From the NCBI RefSeq assembly GCF_045290345.1, contig NZ_CP155447.1, positions 3,720,001-3,784,000 of the forward strand: a DNA stretch of 64,000 nt. The letters run 5' to 3'. This document shows, piece by piece, positions 32,592 through 41,818 of the stretch. Positions within the stretch are counted from its first letter, which is position 1; every line of letters begins with the position of its first letter. This stretch comes from Singulisphaera sp045290345 (GTDB taxonomy: Bacteria > Planctomycetota > Planctomycetia > Isosphaerales > Isosphaeraceae). The position numbers were made by a program, and so were the translations under genes. The notes below the pieces were generated by a model that was not told where the DNA came from, ran no database searches, and was given only the letters and a program-made list of their open reading frames with translations.

Positions 32592-34064
32592 ATGCGAAAA
32601 GCCGTTCTCGCGGTGCTTGGCGTGCAGATCGCGCTCACTCTGGGCTTCATCCTGACGCTCCGGACGGGACGCTTTCCACTCGGGATACCAGGAGAATGGG
32701 AGTGGCTCCGACTCCCCCCTGATGTCTCGCCTGTCGCCCTGCAATGGGCCATCGGATTCTCGGTCATTCTCGGCTTCGCGAGCTTTGCCGGATGGGGAAT
32801 CAAGTTTCTGGGCCCGACGCCCAACCGGCTCAAAGAAGTGACGGCTATCGTGGGACTGGTCATCGCCTCGCTCGTGACGCAAATGCTCGTCGCCATCGCG
32901 GCGCCTGAGGGTTACGGCATGGCCAAGTGGATCCTGGCACTGCACAACCCCGGGTCGAATGGCTACTACACTGTTGCGAAACAACAGATGGGCGATGTTG
33001 CCCAATTTTTGGCGGACTACCCGGTCTGGATCCGTAGCCAGGGGGCGCTTCACATCGGCACCCACCCGCCCGGCCTATTCCTCCTCCAACGCGGTCTTCT
33101 CAATGCGATGGAGGCCCGGCCTGAGGTCGCTCGGTTTGTCGTCGATCATCTCCCTCAATCCCTCTCGTCGGCCTTCCTCGTTGTTGAGCAATACGATCAT
33201 CTGCAGCGAGCCGATCGCGCGACCCTCGCGTTGACCGGCGCTCTGACGATGATGCTCTGCTCGTTGACGGTGGTTCCTCTTTACCTCTTGGCCCGCTCGA
33301 CACTCCCCGCGAGCGCGGCCTGGGCCGCTGCGACTCTCTGGCCCTTGGTCCCCGCGGCGAACCTGTTTCAGCCCGCGGCCGACACGGCCTTCCCCTTTCT
33401 CACGACGGCGGCACTTGCGCTCGCCGCGTACTCAGGTCGAGGTCCGTCGCGATCGGGCCTGATCGCCGCGGCCGGCTCGGGCGCGGTCATGGCGTTCGGG
33501 ATGGGCTTCACCCTGGCCTTTCTCCCGATCGGGCTGATCGTGGCGATCCTGATTGTCACCGCTCCTGGCCGGACCCTCAGCCAGAAGGGGGCAACGATCG
33601 CCGTGGTCGGGATCGGCTTCCTCATTCCCACCTTGCTGGGTTGGGCGCTCACTCGCTCGAATCCGTTTTTGACCTGGTGGTGGAATCAGCGAAATCACGC
33701 GCGTTTCTATGTGGAATATCCTCGATCGTATCTCGCCTGGGTTGTCGCCAATCCGATTGAGCTTGCGGTGGCGATCGGGCTGCCTGCGGCCGTGTGGGGG
33801 CTGGTTGGAATGGGTCGAGGCCGTGAGATCCCTCGAGTCTCGCTGGCGACCCTTGCCTTGCTCGTCGTTTTGACCCTCAGCGGACGGAGCTTGAGCGAGG
33901 TGGCCCGGCTCTGGCTGCCGATGATGCCCGCGCTACTGGTTGCCGCGGGCGCTGGCCTGACCCGGCTCGGCGGGGGAGCGGCTTCGCTGGGCATCACCGT
34001 CGGTTTGATCGGAGTTCAGACTCTGTTCCTCCAGGCAACGATTCAGGTCGTCTATCCCACCTGA
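32592..34064 (+). CDS. Polytopic membrane protein, possibly GT-C glycosyltransferase-like
   Basis: The 490-residue protein has about 10-12 hydrophobic helices. A conserved-looking loop contains LHIGTHPPGLFLL, a HPPG motif also seen in planctomycete membrane proteins, and TWWWNQRNHARFYVEYPRSY lies in a later loop. The layout of long helices with catalytic-looking loops between early helices recalls GT-C-fold enzymes, but no aspartate motif is certain. It could act in surface polysaccharide synthesis together with the export protein. No close functional assignment is possible. Confidence 0.72.
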   Translation: MRKAVLAVLGVQIALTLGFILTLRTGRFPLGIPGEWEWLRLPPDVSPVALQWAIGFSVILGFASFAGWGIKFLGPTPNRLKEVTAIVGLVIASLVTQMLVAIAAPEGYGMAKWILALHNPGSNGYYTVAKQQMGDVAQFLADYPVWIRSQGALHIGTHPPGLFLLQRGLLNAMEARPEVARFVVDHLPQSLSSAFLVVEQYDHLQRADRATLALTGALTMMLCSLTVVPLYLLARSTLPASAAWAAATLWPLVPAANLFQPAADTAFPFLTTAALALAAYSGRGPSRSGLIAAAGSGAVMAFGMGFTLAFLPIGLIVAILIVTAPGRTLSQKGATIAVVGIGFLIPTLLGWALTRSNPFLTWWWNQRNHARFYVEYPRSYLAWVVANPIELAVAIGLPAAVWGLVGMGRGREIPRVSLATLALLVVLTLSGRSLSEVARLWLPMMPALLVAAGAGLTRLGGGAASLGITVGLIGVQTLFLQATIQVVYPT

Positions 34065-34194
34065 GATCCGATCCCGTTTCCCCCCTTGCGACCGCAAGCG
34101 CCCCTTCCGCCGTTCGCTTCCCGATCAAGAAAAGCCAACGGCCGGTGGGGCAATCCTGGTCCCAGGGGAAAAAAGAAAACGAATGGTGCCGGTG

Positions 34195-35409
34195 TTAGAG
34201 GAAGATGTTGGTGACCCGGACGCCCAACTCGGTGTCGATCAAGACGAGCTCGCCCCGAGCGACGAGTCGACCGCCGGAGGTCAGCTCGACGGGCTCGCGA
34301 GAGTGCCGGCCAAGTTCGACCACATCGCCTGGTTTCAGGTCGGCGAGACGGCTCAAGGGGAGGTTGACCCGGCCGAGTTCGACCGTCAGGGTGACGGGAA
34401 TGTCGGTCGGGGACACGGCTCCCGCGCCCTGGACGGAGCCGGGGTTCGAGTCGGCTGAAGGTTGACTCAAGGCAAGGCCCTCCCGAAGGATTGGTTCTCT
34501 CTGGACCCCGCTCTTGAGGCTCAGGAGGAGGCCGCCGGAGTTGGCGACCGGTTCGGTGGAAAACCAGACGCGAGTGTGGGGGCTACTGAGCCGCGTGGTG
34601 AGCTCGACCGGCCCCGTCGGGCTTTGTGGTGTCCCTCGAAGGCGGGAACCGCCCAGGGGGAGCACGCCGCCCACCCGAAGGGTTCCGAGGCCTCGAGACA
34701 GTTCGATGATGCCCGCCTCGGCTCGCCAGAGGCTGGAGAGCTCGCGAAACCGCTGAGTCTTCGCCGGCGCCGGCTCGGGGCCAGGAGGGGGATCGGTCGT
34801 CAGCCAGAGCGCGACGAGCGACTCGGGCAGCCAGAGCCGCACCGATCCGTCGACGTCTCCCACGCGGATTCCCCAACGCAGGGTGACGATCGGCCCGAGC
34901 TGGCGAATGTCGAAAGGGTCGGGACCCGTACGGTCGATCAGCAAGTCCCAGGGGCCGAGTGGCCCCGATCGGTCCGCGGCTTTCGAGAGCCCTCGCGCAA
35001 TCAGGAACGTCAGCAGGCCCCACTCAACCGGCGTGAGTTGCAACCGCCCTTCGGTGGATGGCCGGTTGTCACCAAGGAGACGATCCGCCAGGGCGTGGGC
35101 GATCTGGGTCTCAATGCCCAATGCCAGCCGAGTCGAGAGCCGGGGCCAGGAGAACTGGGCCACGAGTCCCGGCCGGCCAAGTCCCGACGGCCGCCAGAGC
35201 ACCTCGGCACGGCTGCTCGAGTCGACCGGTCCGAAAAGCGCTTCGAGGCCGAGCGCGGTCGTGGGTAAACGTCCCTCGGGCGCGATCCGAGCAAGTCGAT
35301 CTTCCAGTTGAACCTGGCGGTGCGAGAGCTGGGGGAGCGATCCGAGCGGCCCGGCGTCCACTGTCTGCCGGCCGACTCTTGCTTTGGCGTCTTCCGAGGC
35401 TGAGGCCAT
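34195..35409 (-). CDS. sctQ: SctQ-like type III secretion C-ring protein (FliM/FliN SpoA family)
   Basis: The 404-residue product ends in a SpoA domain (about 335-404): DIPVTLTVELGRVNLPLSRL, LKPGDVVELG and GELVLIDTELGVRVTNI, as in FliN, FliM and SctQ. A second, weaker SpoA-like part may lie at about 225-300. The length fits SctQ of non-flagellar secretion systems rather than FliN. ATG 35409 overlaps the TGA of the upstream gene by one base (TGATG), with GAGGAG before it, so the two are translationally coupled. No other classic secretion genes are in the window; the cluster probably continues elsewhere or is dispersed. Confidence 0.82.
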   Translation of the reverse strand: MASASEDAKARVGRQTVDAGPLGSLPQLSHRQVQLEDRLARIAPEGRLPTTALGLEALFGPVDSSSRAEVLWRPSGLGRPGLVAQFSWPRLSTRLALGIETQIAHALADRLLGDNRPSTEGRLQLTPVEWGLLTFLIARGLSKAADRSGPLGPWDLLIDRTGPDPFDIRQLGPIVTLRWGIRVGDVDGSVRLWLPESLVALWLTTDPPPGPEPAPAKTQRFRELSSLWRAEAGIIELSRGLGTLRVGGVLPLGGSRLRGTPQSPTGPVELTTRLSSPHTRVWFSTEPVANSGGLLLSLKSGVQREPILREGLALSQPSADSNPGSVQGAGAVSPTDIPVTLTVELGRVNLPLSRLADLKPGDVVELGRHSREPVELTSGGRLVARGELVLIDTELGVRVTNIFL

Positions 35410-36335
35410 CAAGGCATCGCTCCTCTCGGATCCTTGATACGACCTTCGTCGCGGAGGTGATCCCAGACGAATTGCAGGAGGTCCGACTCCCAACCGACCA
35501 TGGCGGGAGCGCTCGACTTCGCCCGGGTCATCTGAGTGCGCAAAAGCTTGGCGACAGAGTAAGGGAGATGCTGCAAGGCCCAACGGACGCGATATGGCTC
35601 GCAGGTCTCGAGCAGCCTCGCGAAGGTGATCAGTCCGATCGACCCGAGCTTGTCCTGTCCTACCTGACCAAATTGGGCCAGGTCGAGCTGGGCCTGCGTC
35701 TTGAGATTGGGATCGATCGCTTCGAAGGCGGTTTGCACCGCGACACGAAGCGTTTGGGCGTGAGATTGGGAAATGGACGCGAAGCCGTTGGAGCCGGAGA
35801 GGGCCCACTTGGCTAGCCCGACTGCCGCGGTCAGCCGACTGATCTCGGGCAGGTCAAGTTGGGTCAGCGCGACGATCACAGGAGGATCGTTGCGGTCGGG
35901 CCAGTCTCTCACGAGGCGCTCGGCCCAGAGAGCCAGGGCCGCGTTCAGGGCCTCGGGCTGGGGCGTGCCGCGACTTTGCAAGTCTTCTTCCGAGAGACCG
36001 AGGCCGGTTTGGAGCGGCTGCCGGATGGACTCGGGAGCGTGTGCGGTCACCGCGAGCTGAACGGCGAGGGACTCGTTTTTCAAGGCACGGAGCCACCAAC
36101 TCGGATGAATTCGACTCCAGTCAGGGTGGCGTTGCGCCTGATGCTCGCGGCGAATCTGGTCTCGCGCTTCCTCGGGGCTGAGCTCCATCACCTCGTTCCA
36201 GCCGGTTTGGAGGGCCTGCCGCCAACCGGGTTCGAAACGGTTCCAGAACCGGGCGTCGACCTCCTCCGACCACCCGCGCTGTGCCATGAGCAAGGCGCGG
36301 TCGGCGATGGCGAGTGGAGCCGCTGATCGCGTCAA
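35409..36335 (-). CDS. Unknown protein coupled to sctQ
   Basis: This 308-residue protein is not recognised. It is alpha-helical in character and Trp/Arg-rich in the first third (WSRIHPSWWLRALKNESLAVQL), with no signal peptide or membrane segment. The middle (ALTQLDLPEISRLTAAVGLAKWALS) and the end are helical. It starts at TTG 36335 with GGGGAGG six bases upstream, and its stop overlaps the sctQ start. Tight coupling suggests a cytoplasmic secretion-apparatus partner, for example a SctK- or SctL-like sorting-platform subunit. That is inference from position only. Confidence 0.75.
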   Translation of the reverse strand: MTRSAAPLAIADRALLMAQRGWSEEVDARFWNRFEPGWRQALQTGWNEVMELSPEEARDQIRREHQAQRHPDWSRIHPSWWLRALKNESLAVQLAVTAHAPESIRQPLQTGLGLSEEDLQSRGTPQPEALNAALALWAERLVRDWPDRNDPPVIVALTQLDLPEISRLTAAVGLAKWALSGSNGFASISQSHAQTLRVAVQTAFEAIDPNLKTQAQLDLAQFGQVGQDKLGSIGLITFARLLETCEPYRVRWALQHLPYSVAKLLRTQMTRAKSSAPAMVGWESDLLQFVWDHLRDEGRIKDPRGAMP

Positions 36336-36361
36336 ATCAGACCTCCCCTGGAAAGCCGAGC

Positions 36362-37150
36362 TCAGTCCGTCGCTGAACTCTCGGCCGTTTCGAACTGCTT
36401 GATAAACGTGAGGGCTTCGCCGGATGGGTGAGGGGCGATTTCATCGAATTTGGCGGCCGCCACGGCCTTTGGCCAGCGCTTCTCGGCGGGGGCCGGATTC
36501 TGCTTGAGCCAGCCGGAGGCATCGCGAAGGGTGACGGTCAGTTTGTCGGATTCGACCTGGTAGGCGAGCGTCCCCACGATCTTGATCTGATGAGCCAGGC
36601 CCCAGGCGTCTGCGTCGGCCGCGATTTCGGCGAAGGCTGCGCCGATCCGCGCGATCGAGTCCGCATCCAGCGAAGAGCGGGCCACGAGCAGGCTCCGCAT
36701 CAGGGCGAGCTGACGCAAGGTTTGCCCGTCGCCGTGGGTCTCGATCGGGATCTCTCCCTCGGACTCGTGGTTTTCGAGGTCACGTCGCCAGGCGTCGGCA
36801 TCGGCCATGGCCTGGAAGATCTGATCGGGAGTATAGGGCTTGGGGATGTAGTCGTTGGCGCCGACGCGAAAACTTTGGAGCCGGTTCTCCGAGGCAATCC
36901 GGGCGGTGACCATGACCACGGGAATCAGGCTGGTCGTGCGTCGAGCCTTGATCGACTTGCAGACCTCATAGCCGTTGATATCCGGGAGCATCAGGTCGAG
37001 AAAGACAATATCGGGGGGCTGGTTACGGACTTTCTCCAGCGCCTCGCCCCCGGTGTAGGCCGAGTCGGTCCGGTAGCCGCGAAGCTGGACGAGCATGGCA
37101 AGGAGATGATTGGCCTCGGGCTCGTCCTCGACAATCAAGGCGGTTGGCAT
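36362..37150 (-). CDS. Response regulator with a degenerate HATPase-like C-terminal domain
   Basis: The 262-residue product has a receiver domain (1-120; phosphoacceptor in FLDLMLPDINGY, conserved lysine in PKPYTPD) and a C-terminal half (about 140-262). In it, FAEIAADADAWGLAHQI and KLTVTLRDASGWL resemble anti-sigma/RsbW-type ATPase domains, but the Mg-binding asparagine is aspartate (ADADAWG) and the glycine box is gone. It may bind a partner rather than ATP. ATG 37150 begins exactly at the receiver. It lies 26 bases upstream of the sctQ-coupled gene. Confidence 0.82.
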   Translation of the reverse strand: MPTALIVEDEPEANHLLAMLVQLRGYRTDSAYTGGEALEKVRNQPPDIVFLDLMLPDINGYEVCKSIKARRTTSLIPVVMVTARIASENRLQSFRVGANDYIPKPYTPDQIFQAMADADAWRRDLENHESEGEIPIETHGDGQTLRQLALMRSLLVARSSLDADSIARIGAAFAEIAADADAWGLAHQIKIVGTLAYQVESDKLTVTLRDASGWLKQNPAPAEKRWPKAVAAAKFDEIAPHPSGEALTFIKQFETAESSATD

Positions 37151-37229
37151 CGAAAAAGACTCTTGCGAACTTGGTGTCCGGCCCGCGGCACACGCCACTC
37201 GTCAGCCTCTTCCCCTTGAGCAGGTCAGT

Positions 37230-38447
37230 TCAATCGCCGGCCGTGGCAACCCTGTCACTCGATTCGGATTCGTCCGGCTGACGCCTCGGTAATCGAATGA
37301 TGACTCGTGTTCCCTCGTCGACGACGCTCTCGGCGGAGACGCTTCCCCCATGTAGTTCAACGAATTGTTTGACGATGCTCAAGCCCAGCCCAAGCCCACG
37401 CTTGTTGAATCCAAAGTCGCCCGAAGAGTGACGGCTGGAGTCGAACTGAGTGAAGAAGGGCTGAAATAAGTAGGCAAGTGCGCGAGGTTGAAGGCCGATT
37501 CCCTGGTCGGCAACGATAATTTCAGCCTGATCTGGCGAGATAAGCCGGGCGGTCAGGGAGATTTTTCCGCCGTCAGGAGTAAACTTGATCGCGTTTGTCA
37601 GTAAATTGACGATCGATGCGCTTAGTTTGTCTCGATCAACTTCGAACGTACCGAGATCGTCGGCCAGACTCACATTCAGTACGAGATTTCGCGCTTGGAG
37701 GAATGGCGCAACCTGCTCGACTCCGTCGCGCAGGAGGGTCGACAACTCGGCCGGTTCGCGTTGGAGGGTCCGGCGGAAGTCGTCCGCACGCATCATGGTC
37801 AGTGTATTCGTGACCAGCTTGGCCAGTTGTCGAGCACTGGTGGAGATTCGCTCGATGAGCGTGCGTTCTTGCTCACTCCGGTCCGGATTGGTGAGCCGGA
37901 GTAATTCACTGAGGCCCAGGACCAGGGTGATTGGGGTGTTGAATTCGTGGCTGGCGACTTCGATGAATGCGCTCTTCAGTTGTCCCGCCTCGGCGAGTTC
38001 CTCGTTGGCTCGGGTCAGTTGCTGGTTGGCGGTCTGGAGCTCGGCAATCAGCCGTTTGCGCTCGGCGAGGAGTTCGTAATGATCGATGGCCTGGCGGAGA
38101 ATTCCTTCGAGCTCGGTCGCATCCCAGGGCTTGAGGATGTAGCGGAAAATATTGCCTTCGTTGACCGCGTTGATCACCGCCTGGATGTCGGCGTAGCCCG
38201 TGAAGAGCATGCGGATCGCGTCGGGCTGGATCCGCCGAGCGTGGCTCAAGAGAACGTCGCCCGACATGCCGGGCATGCGTTGATCGGAGAGTATCAGGTG
38301 GACTTCATTGTGTTCGAGGATCGAGATCGCCTGAGCCCCGCTGCCCGCGGTCAGAACGCGATACGAACGATGGAACAGATGGCGCAGACTTTCCAACACA
38401 TCAATTTCGTCATCCACCACAAGTAGGGTGTGTCGCCTCTGATCCAT
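37230..38447 (-). CDS. Receiver-histidine kinase hybrid
   Basis: The 405-residue protein has an N-terminal receiver (1-120; LILSDQRMPGMSG), a coiled-coil linker (about 125-155; ELQTANQQLTRANEELAEA) and a histidine kinase module: H-box ASHEFNTPI, N-box LLTNAIKFTPDGG, G boxes ADQGIGLQP and GLGLGLSIV. It has no membrane segment. The receiver probably regulates the attached kinase. It lies between two other receiver genes with short gaps and forms a phosphorelay block with the PAS kinase upstream. Confidence 0.92.
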   Translation of the reverse strand: MDQRRHTLLVVDDEIDVLESLRHLFHRSYRVLTAGSGAQAISILEHNEVHLILSDQRMPGMSGDVLLSHARRIQPDAIRMLFTGYADIQAVINAVNEGNIFRYILKPWDATELEGILRQAIDHYELLAERKRLIAELQTANQQLTRANEELAEAGQLKSAFIEVASHEFNTPITLVLGLSELLRLTNPDRSEQERTLIERISTSARQLAKLVTNTLTMMRADDFRRTLQREPAELSTLLRDGVEQVAPFLQARNLVLNVSLADDLGTFEVDRDKLSASIVNLLTNAIKFTPDGGKISLTARLISPDQAEIIVADQGIGLQPRALAYLFQPFFTQFDSSRHSSGDFGFNKRGLGLGLSIVKQFVELHGGSVSAESVVDEGTRVIIRLPRRQPDESESSDRVATAGD

Positions 38448-38505
38448 CCACGTCTCTCCGACTCGGAACTAAGCTCCACGTGTTGACGGTGGTCGGTGCC
38501 TGGTC

Positions 38506-39006
38506 TCAATTGGTTGCGGAGTGTCCGCCCAGCCGTTGGACCTGGGACTCCAGGGTGGAAACGCGGCTTTGGAGGCTCCCGATCACATCCAGGAGTTCCT
38601 CGCGCTCGCGAGCGGCCTCGGTCAAGCGGTCGTATTCCTCGGCGGCCAGGCGGACGGCCCCTTCGAGTTCCTCGGGTTGCCACGGCTTTTTGAGGAACCC
38701 GAAAATATGACCTTGGTTGATCGCGGCGATGATCGACTCGAGGTCGGCGAAGCCGGTGAAGAGCATCCGGACGGCCTGGGGATACTTCGATTTGACCTTG
38801 GCGAGCAGCTCGACTCCGGTGATCTGAGACATTCGTTGGTCCGACATCACGATGTGGACCTCTTCCTCCTGCATGATCCGGTAGCCTTCCTGGGCGCTGT
38901 TCGCTTTCAGAACGCGAAACTCGCGGCGCAGCAGGTCGTGGACGGAGTCACACACGTTCGGCTCGTCGTCGACGATCAGCAAGCAATGTTTGGCGATCGG
39001 TTTCAT
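38506..39006 (-). CDS. Single-domain response regulator with coiled-coil tail
   Basis: The 166-residue product has a receiver domain (about 8-125; acidic LIVDDEPN, phosphoacceptor IVMSDQRMSQITG, lysine in LKKPWQPEEL). It ends with a predicted coiled coil (LTEAAREREELLDVIGSLQ). It is a close relative of the receiver in the next gene (same FTGFAD/FTGYAD and KPW blocks), so the two probably arose by duplication. There is no DNA-binding domain, so output is likely by protein contact. It is 58 bases upstream of the hybrid kinase. Confidence 0.9.
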   Translation of the reverse strand: MKPIAKHCLLIVDDEPNVCDSVHDLLRREFRVLKANSAQEGYRIMQEEEVHIVMSDQRMSQITGVELLAKVKSKYPQAVRMLFTGFADLESIIAAINQGHIFGFLKKPWQPEELEGAVRLAAEEYDRLTEAAREREELLDVIGSLQSRVSTLESQVQRLGGHSATN

Positions 39007-39082
39007 GACAATGAACTCCGCGAGCCTTGCCCCACGACTCAGAACAACGAAAAAAATAGGATTAAGGGGTTGGCCAAGCCGG

Positions 39083-41179
39083 CTAGGCTGGATTCAAGGG
39101 AAGGTAGATCCGGAAACAGGTGTCCTCGCCGGGAGGACTTTCCACCTCGATCCGGCCGCCGTGTCCGGTCACGATGCCGTGGCTGATGGAGAGGCCGAGG
39201 CCGGTCCCCTCACCCACCGATTTCGTGGTGAAGAACGGATCGAACAACTGAGGGAGACTCTCCGCGGGAATTCCCCCCCCGTTGTCGGATATCGAAAGAC
39301 AGACCATCTCTCCCTCTCGAGCGGCGGAGACGCGGATGCGTCCCCCTTCGGTTCGGCCAGTGGCTTCGACCGCTTGAGTCGCATTGATCAGCAAGTTCAG
39401 GATCACCTGGCTGATCTGTGACGGGACGCAGGAGATTCGCGGAACCGCGCCATGCTCGACGGCGATCTCGATGTTATGGCGGCGAAGCCGTCCCCGGATC
39501 ATCTCGAGCGCCGACTCCAGCATGTCGGGGATGGCCGCCGACTCCAATTTGGGAGGCGAGGTCCGCGCCAGTCCTCGCAGATTCTGAACGATGTTGGCGA
39601 CCCGTTGCACCCCTTCGCGCGTCCGGCCCAACATCCGTCCCAGGTTTTCACGGACGTAGGGCCAGTCGAGCTCATCGGCGACCTCCTTGACCTCCTGGAC
39701 CACCTCGGGGGAGGTCAAGGTCATCGGGTCGAGGGCGCGCTCGTAGATCGCGATCATCTCCAGAACGCTCTTCATGTCGCGTTCGAGCACCGCCAAATTG
39801 TTGGCCACGTACGCGAGCGGATTGTTGATCTCATGAGCCACTCCTGCGCTCAGTAATCCGATCGACGCCAACTTTTCGGATTGGGCCAGCATGGCTCTCA
39901 TACGCTGACGTTCGGTCTGGTCGCGAATGGAACCGATAAACTGCAATTCTCCCGCCAATTCGATCGCATTGAGCGACAATTCGAGAGGAAAGTCCTCCTG
40001 GTTCTTGCGCCGACCCTTGAGCTCGACGGTCCGTCCCACGATGCTCGGCTGTCGGGATTCGAGCGCTGCCTCGAAACCGCGCTCATCGAGGTCTTTGAAC
40101 GATTCGGGCATCAAGAGCGTGATTGGCCGACCAAGGACCTCGTCCATCGACCGGCCGAAGATCTTCTCGGCGGCGGGGTTGAACAGGGTGACTCGGCCTT
40201 GCCGGTCGGCGACCACAACCGCATCGAGGCAGCCCTCGGTGAGCTGGCGATAACGCGCCTCCGAAGCGGTCAACGCGAGGTTTTTCTCCTGCATCTCGCG
40301 TGCGTTACGCATCTGCGATTCCGCGAATTCACGGCGTGTTTCTTCGAGCGCCTTGCGTTCGGTGATATCGCGGATCACGGCCAGAACGGCGCGCTGGTCG
40401 TCGAACAGGATCGTCGAGGTATTGATATCGACCGGGATGATCCGACCATCCTTGGTGCAATGCCGACCTTCGCAGGAGAGATGCCCGTGCTGCATCTGAA
40501 TCTCGAGCCGATCCTGGAAGCCGGCGGCGAATTCGGGCGAATCGACGTCACGCGTCGTCATGTGAAGGAGTTCGTCCCGCGAGTACCCCAACATGCGGCT
40601 GGCGGCCGGATTGACGTCGAGGAGTCGCCCGTCCAGCGCATGGACCCAGATCGCGTCCTCGATCCCCTCGAAGAGAGCGCGAGCGCGTCGCTCCGAGGCC
40701 ACCAACAAGGCCTCAGTCCGTTTCCGCTCGGTGATGTCCTGGACCGTGCTGCGGATTCCCGTCACCCGGCCCAACTCATCGCGTTTGAATCGTTCCTCAA
40801 TCGAGACCGTCAGGCGGCGTCCGTCGTGGGTCTCCAAGGTCCGTTCGATGGGCTTGAGAGGGTGGTTGCCGTGAACCTTTTCAGGGAAAGCCTGGCGGGC
40901 CTGCTCGCGGGTCTCGGGCGCGACGAAGTCAAAGACCGACTTCTCCACGACCTCCTCGCGCACGACCCCGAGCATCTCGCACTCGGTTCGGTTGATGCTG
41001 ATGATCCGGCCTTCGACGTCCACCTCGTGGTAGCCCACCGGGGCCTCGTCGTAGAGCCGGCGGAACCGCTCCTCGGATTCGCGAAGCGCAACCTCGACCT
41101 GCTTCCGTTCGCTGATGTCAGTGACGAACGCGTAGAAGCCGCACGCGACTTCGTTCTCGTCGTAGTTCAGGTCGACCAA
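39083..41179 (-). CDS. Multi-PAS sensor histidine kinase (main part, downstream of a frameshift)
   Basis: This 698-residue frame carries the end of one PAS domain, three complete PAS domains (starting ESEERFRRLYDEAPVGY, ASERRARALFEGIEDAIW and ASEARYRQLTEGCLDAVV), then a kinase module with H-box LSAGVAHEINNPLAYV, N-box INATQAVEA and G boxes SDNGGGIP and GTGLGLSIS. It has no membrane segment, so sensing is cytoplasmic. The conserved PAS sequence continues upstream in another frame to about 41226, so this frame is not the whole gene; TTG 41179 is unlikely to be the true start. Confidence 0.88.
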   Translation of the reverse strand: MVDLNYDENEVACGFYAFVTDISERKQVEVALRESEERFRRLYDEAPVGYHEVDVEGRIISINRTECEMLGVVREEVVEKSVFDFVAPETREQARQAFPEKVHGNHPLKPIERTLETHDGRRLTVSIEERFKRDELGRVTGIRSTVQDITERKRTEALLVASERRARALFEGIEDAIWVHALDGRLLDVNPAASRMLGYSRDELLHMTTRDVDSPEFAAGFQDRLEIQMQHGHLSCEGRHCTKDGRIIPVDINTSTILFDDQRAVLAVIRDITERKALEETRREFAESQMRNAREMQEKNLALTASEARYRQLTEGCLDAVVVADRQGRVTLFNPAAEKIFGRSMDEVLGRPITLLMPESFKDLDERGFEAALESRQPSIVGRTVELKGRRKNQEDFPLELSLNAIELAGELQFIGSIRDQTERQRMRAMLAQSEKLASIGLLSAGVAHEINNPLAYVANNLAVLERDMKSVLEMIAIYERALDPMTLTSPEVVQEVKEVADELDWPYVRENLGRMLGRTREGVQRVANIVQNLRGLARTSPPKLESAAIPDMLESALEMIRGRLRRHNIEIAVEHGAVPRISCVPSQISQVILNLLINATQAVEATGRTEGGRIRVSAAREGEMVCLSISDNGGGIPAESLPQLFDPFFTTKSVGEGTGLGLSISHGIVTGHGGRIEVESPPGEDTCFRIYLPLNPA

Positions 41180-41664
41180 CGCCTCAATCGGGATGAGCCG
41201 GCCATCCTTGCGGCGATATTCCTTTCATAACGCGTCGACTTGCCAGTCGTCCTGACACTGGTCAGCGTCTCGGCCATCGACGAATGCCAGCGGTCGGGAG
41301 TCAGGTCCGCCAGCGTCATCGCCTGGAGTTCTGCCGCGCTAAATCCCGTTAACTCCACGAACGCGCGGTTCACGGAAACGAGTCGGCCCCCAAAATCAAC
41401 GGCTGCGAACGGCTGTGATGTGCGAGTGAGCAAAGTTCCCAGACCCCGAGTGAGCTTGGCGATCTCCCCCGAACACGGCTCGGGCGAAGATGGCGGATCG
41501 ACGCCGGCCGTGGTGGCGACGGTACCTTGAGCATTGGACGCGCCCGTCACGGCGGGGACCTTGGAAGAGGAGTCCACGGAGCAGAGTTCCTTGCGACAAA
41601 ACTCGATGGTGCTCAGTTCCTTGAGTATAGCCCGATGGCTTGCCAGGTGGTCCACGCCTTTCAT
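41167..41664 (-). pseudogene. N-terminal PAS part of the sensor kinase, split by a 1-base frameshift
   Basis: This frame encodes a first PAS domain (SQPFAAVDFGGRLVSVNRAFVELTGF) and runs to TSVRTTGKSTRYE. At about 41221-41227 the sequence GAAAGGAATAT would read on in frame into the kinase as YEKEYRRKDGRLIPIEA if one more A were present. One A appears lost from the A-run. Either the gene is broken, a sequencing error is present, or slippage restores the frame. The start at 41664 is a guess, since no good ribosome-binding site is visible. Confidence 0.72.
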
Positions 41665-41818
41665 CGCTTTTTTTTCAAATCGATCTCGCAACGAACCGCC
41701 ACTCGCCACATCGAGGAGGTCTTGACCGATCCCTACGCTCCACTCCAGGATACAGTGAGGGGAGAGGGTCGGGCCGGGTGGCCGGGCTAAAACACTCGAT
41801 CGGGAGCCGGGACCGGAC

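Noticed and set aside
39881..41230. 449-codon open frame on the plus strand opposite the PAS kinase
   Set aside because: Shadow of the kinase; no motifs, and the kinase strand has clear PAS and HATPase blocks.
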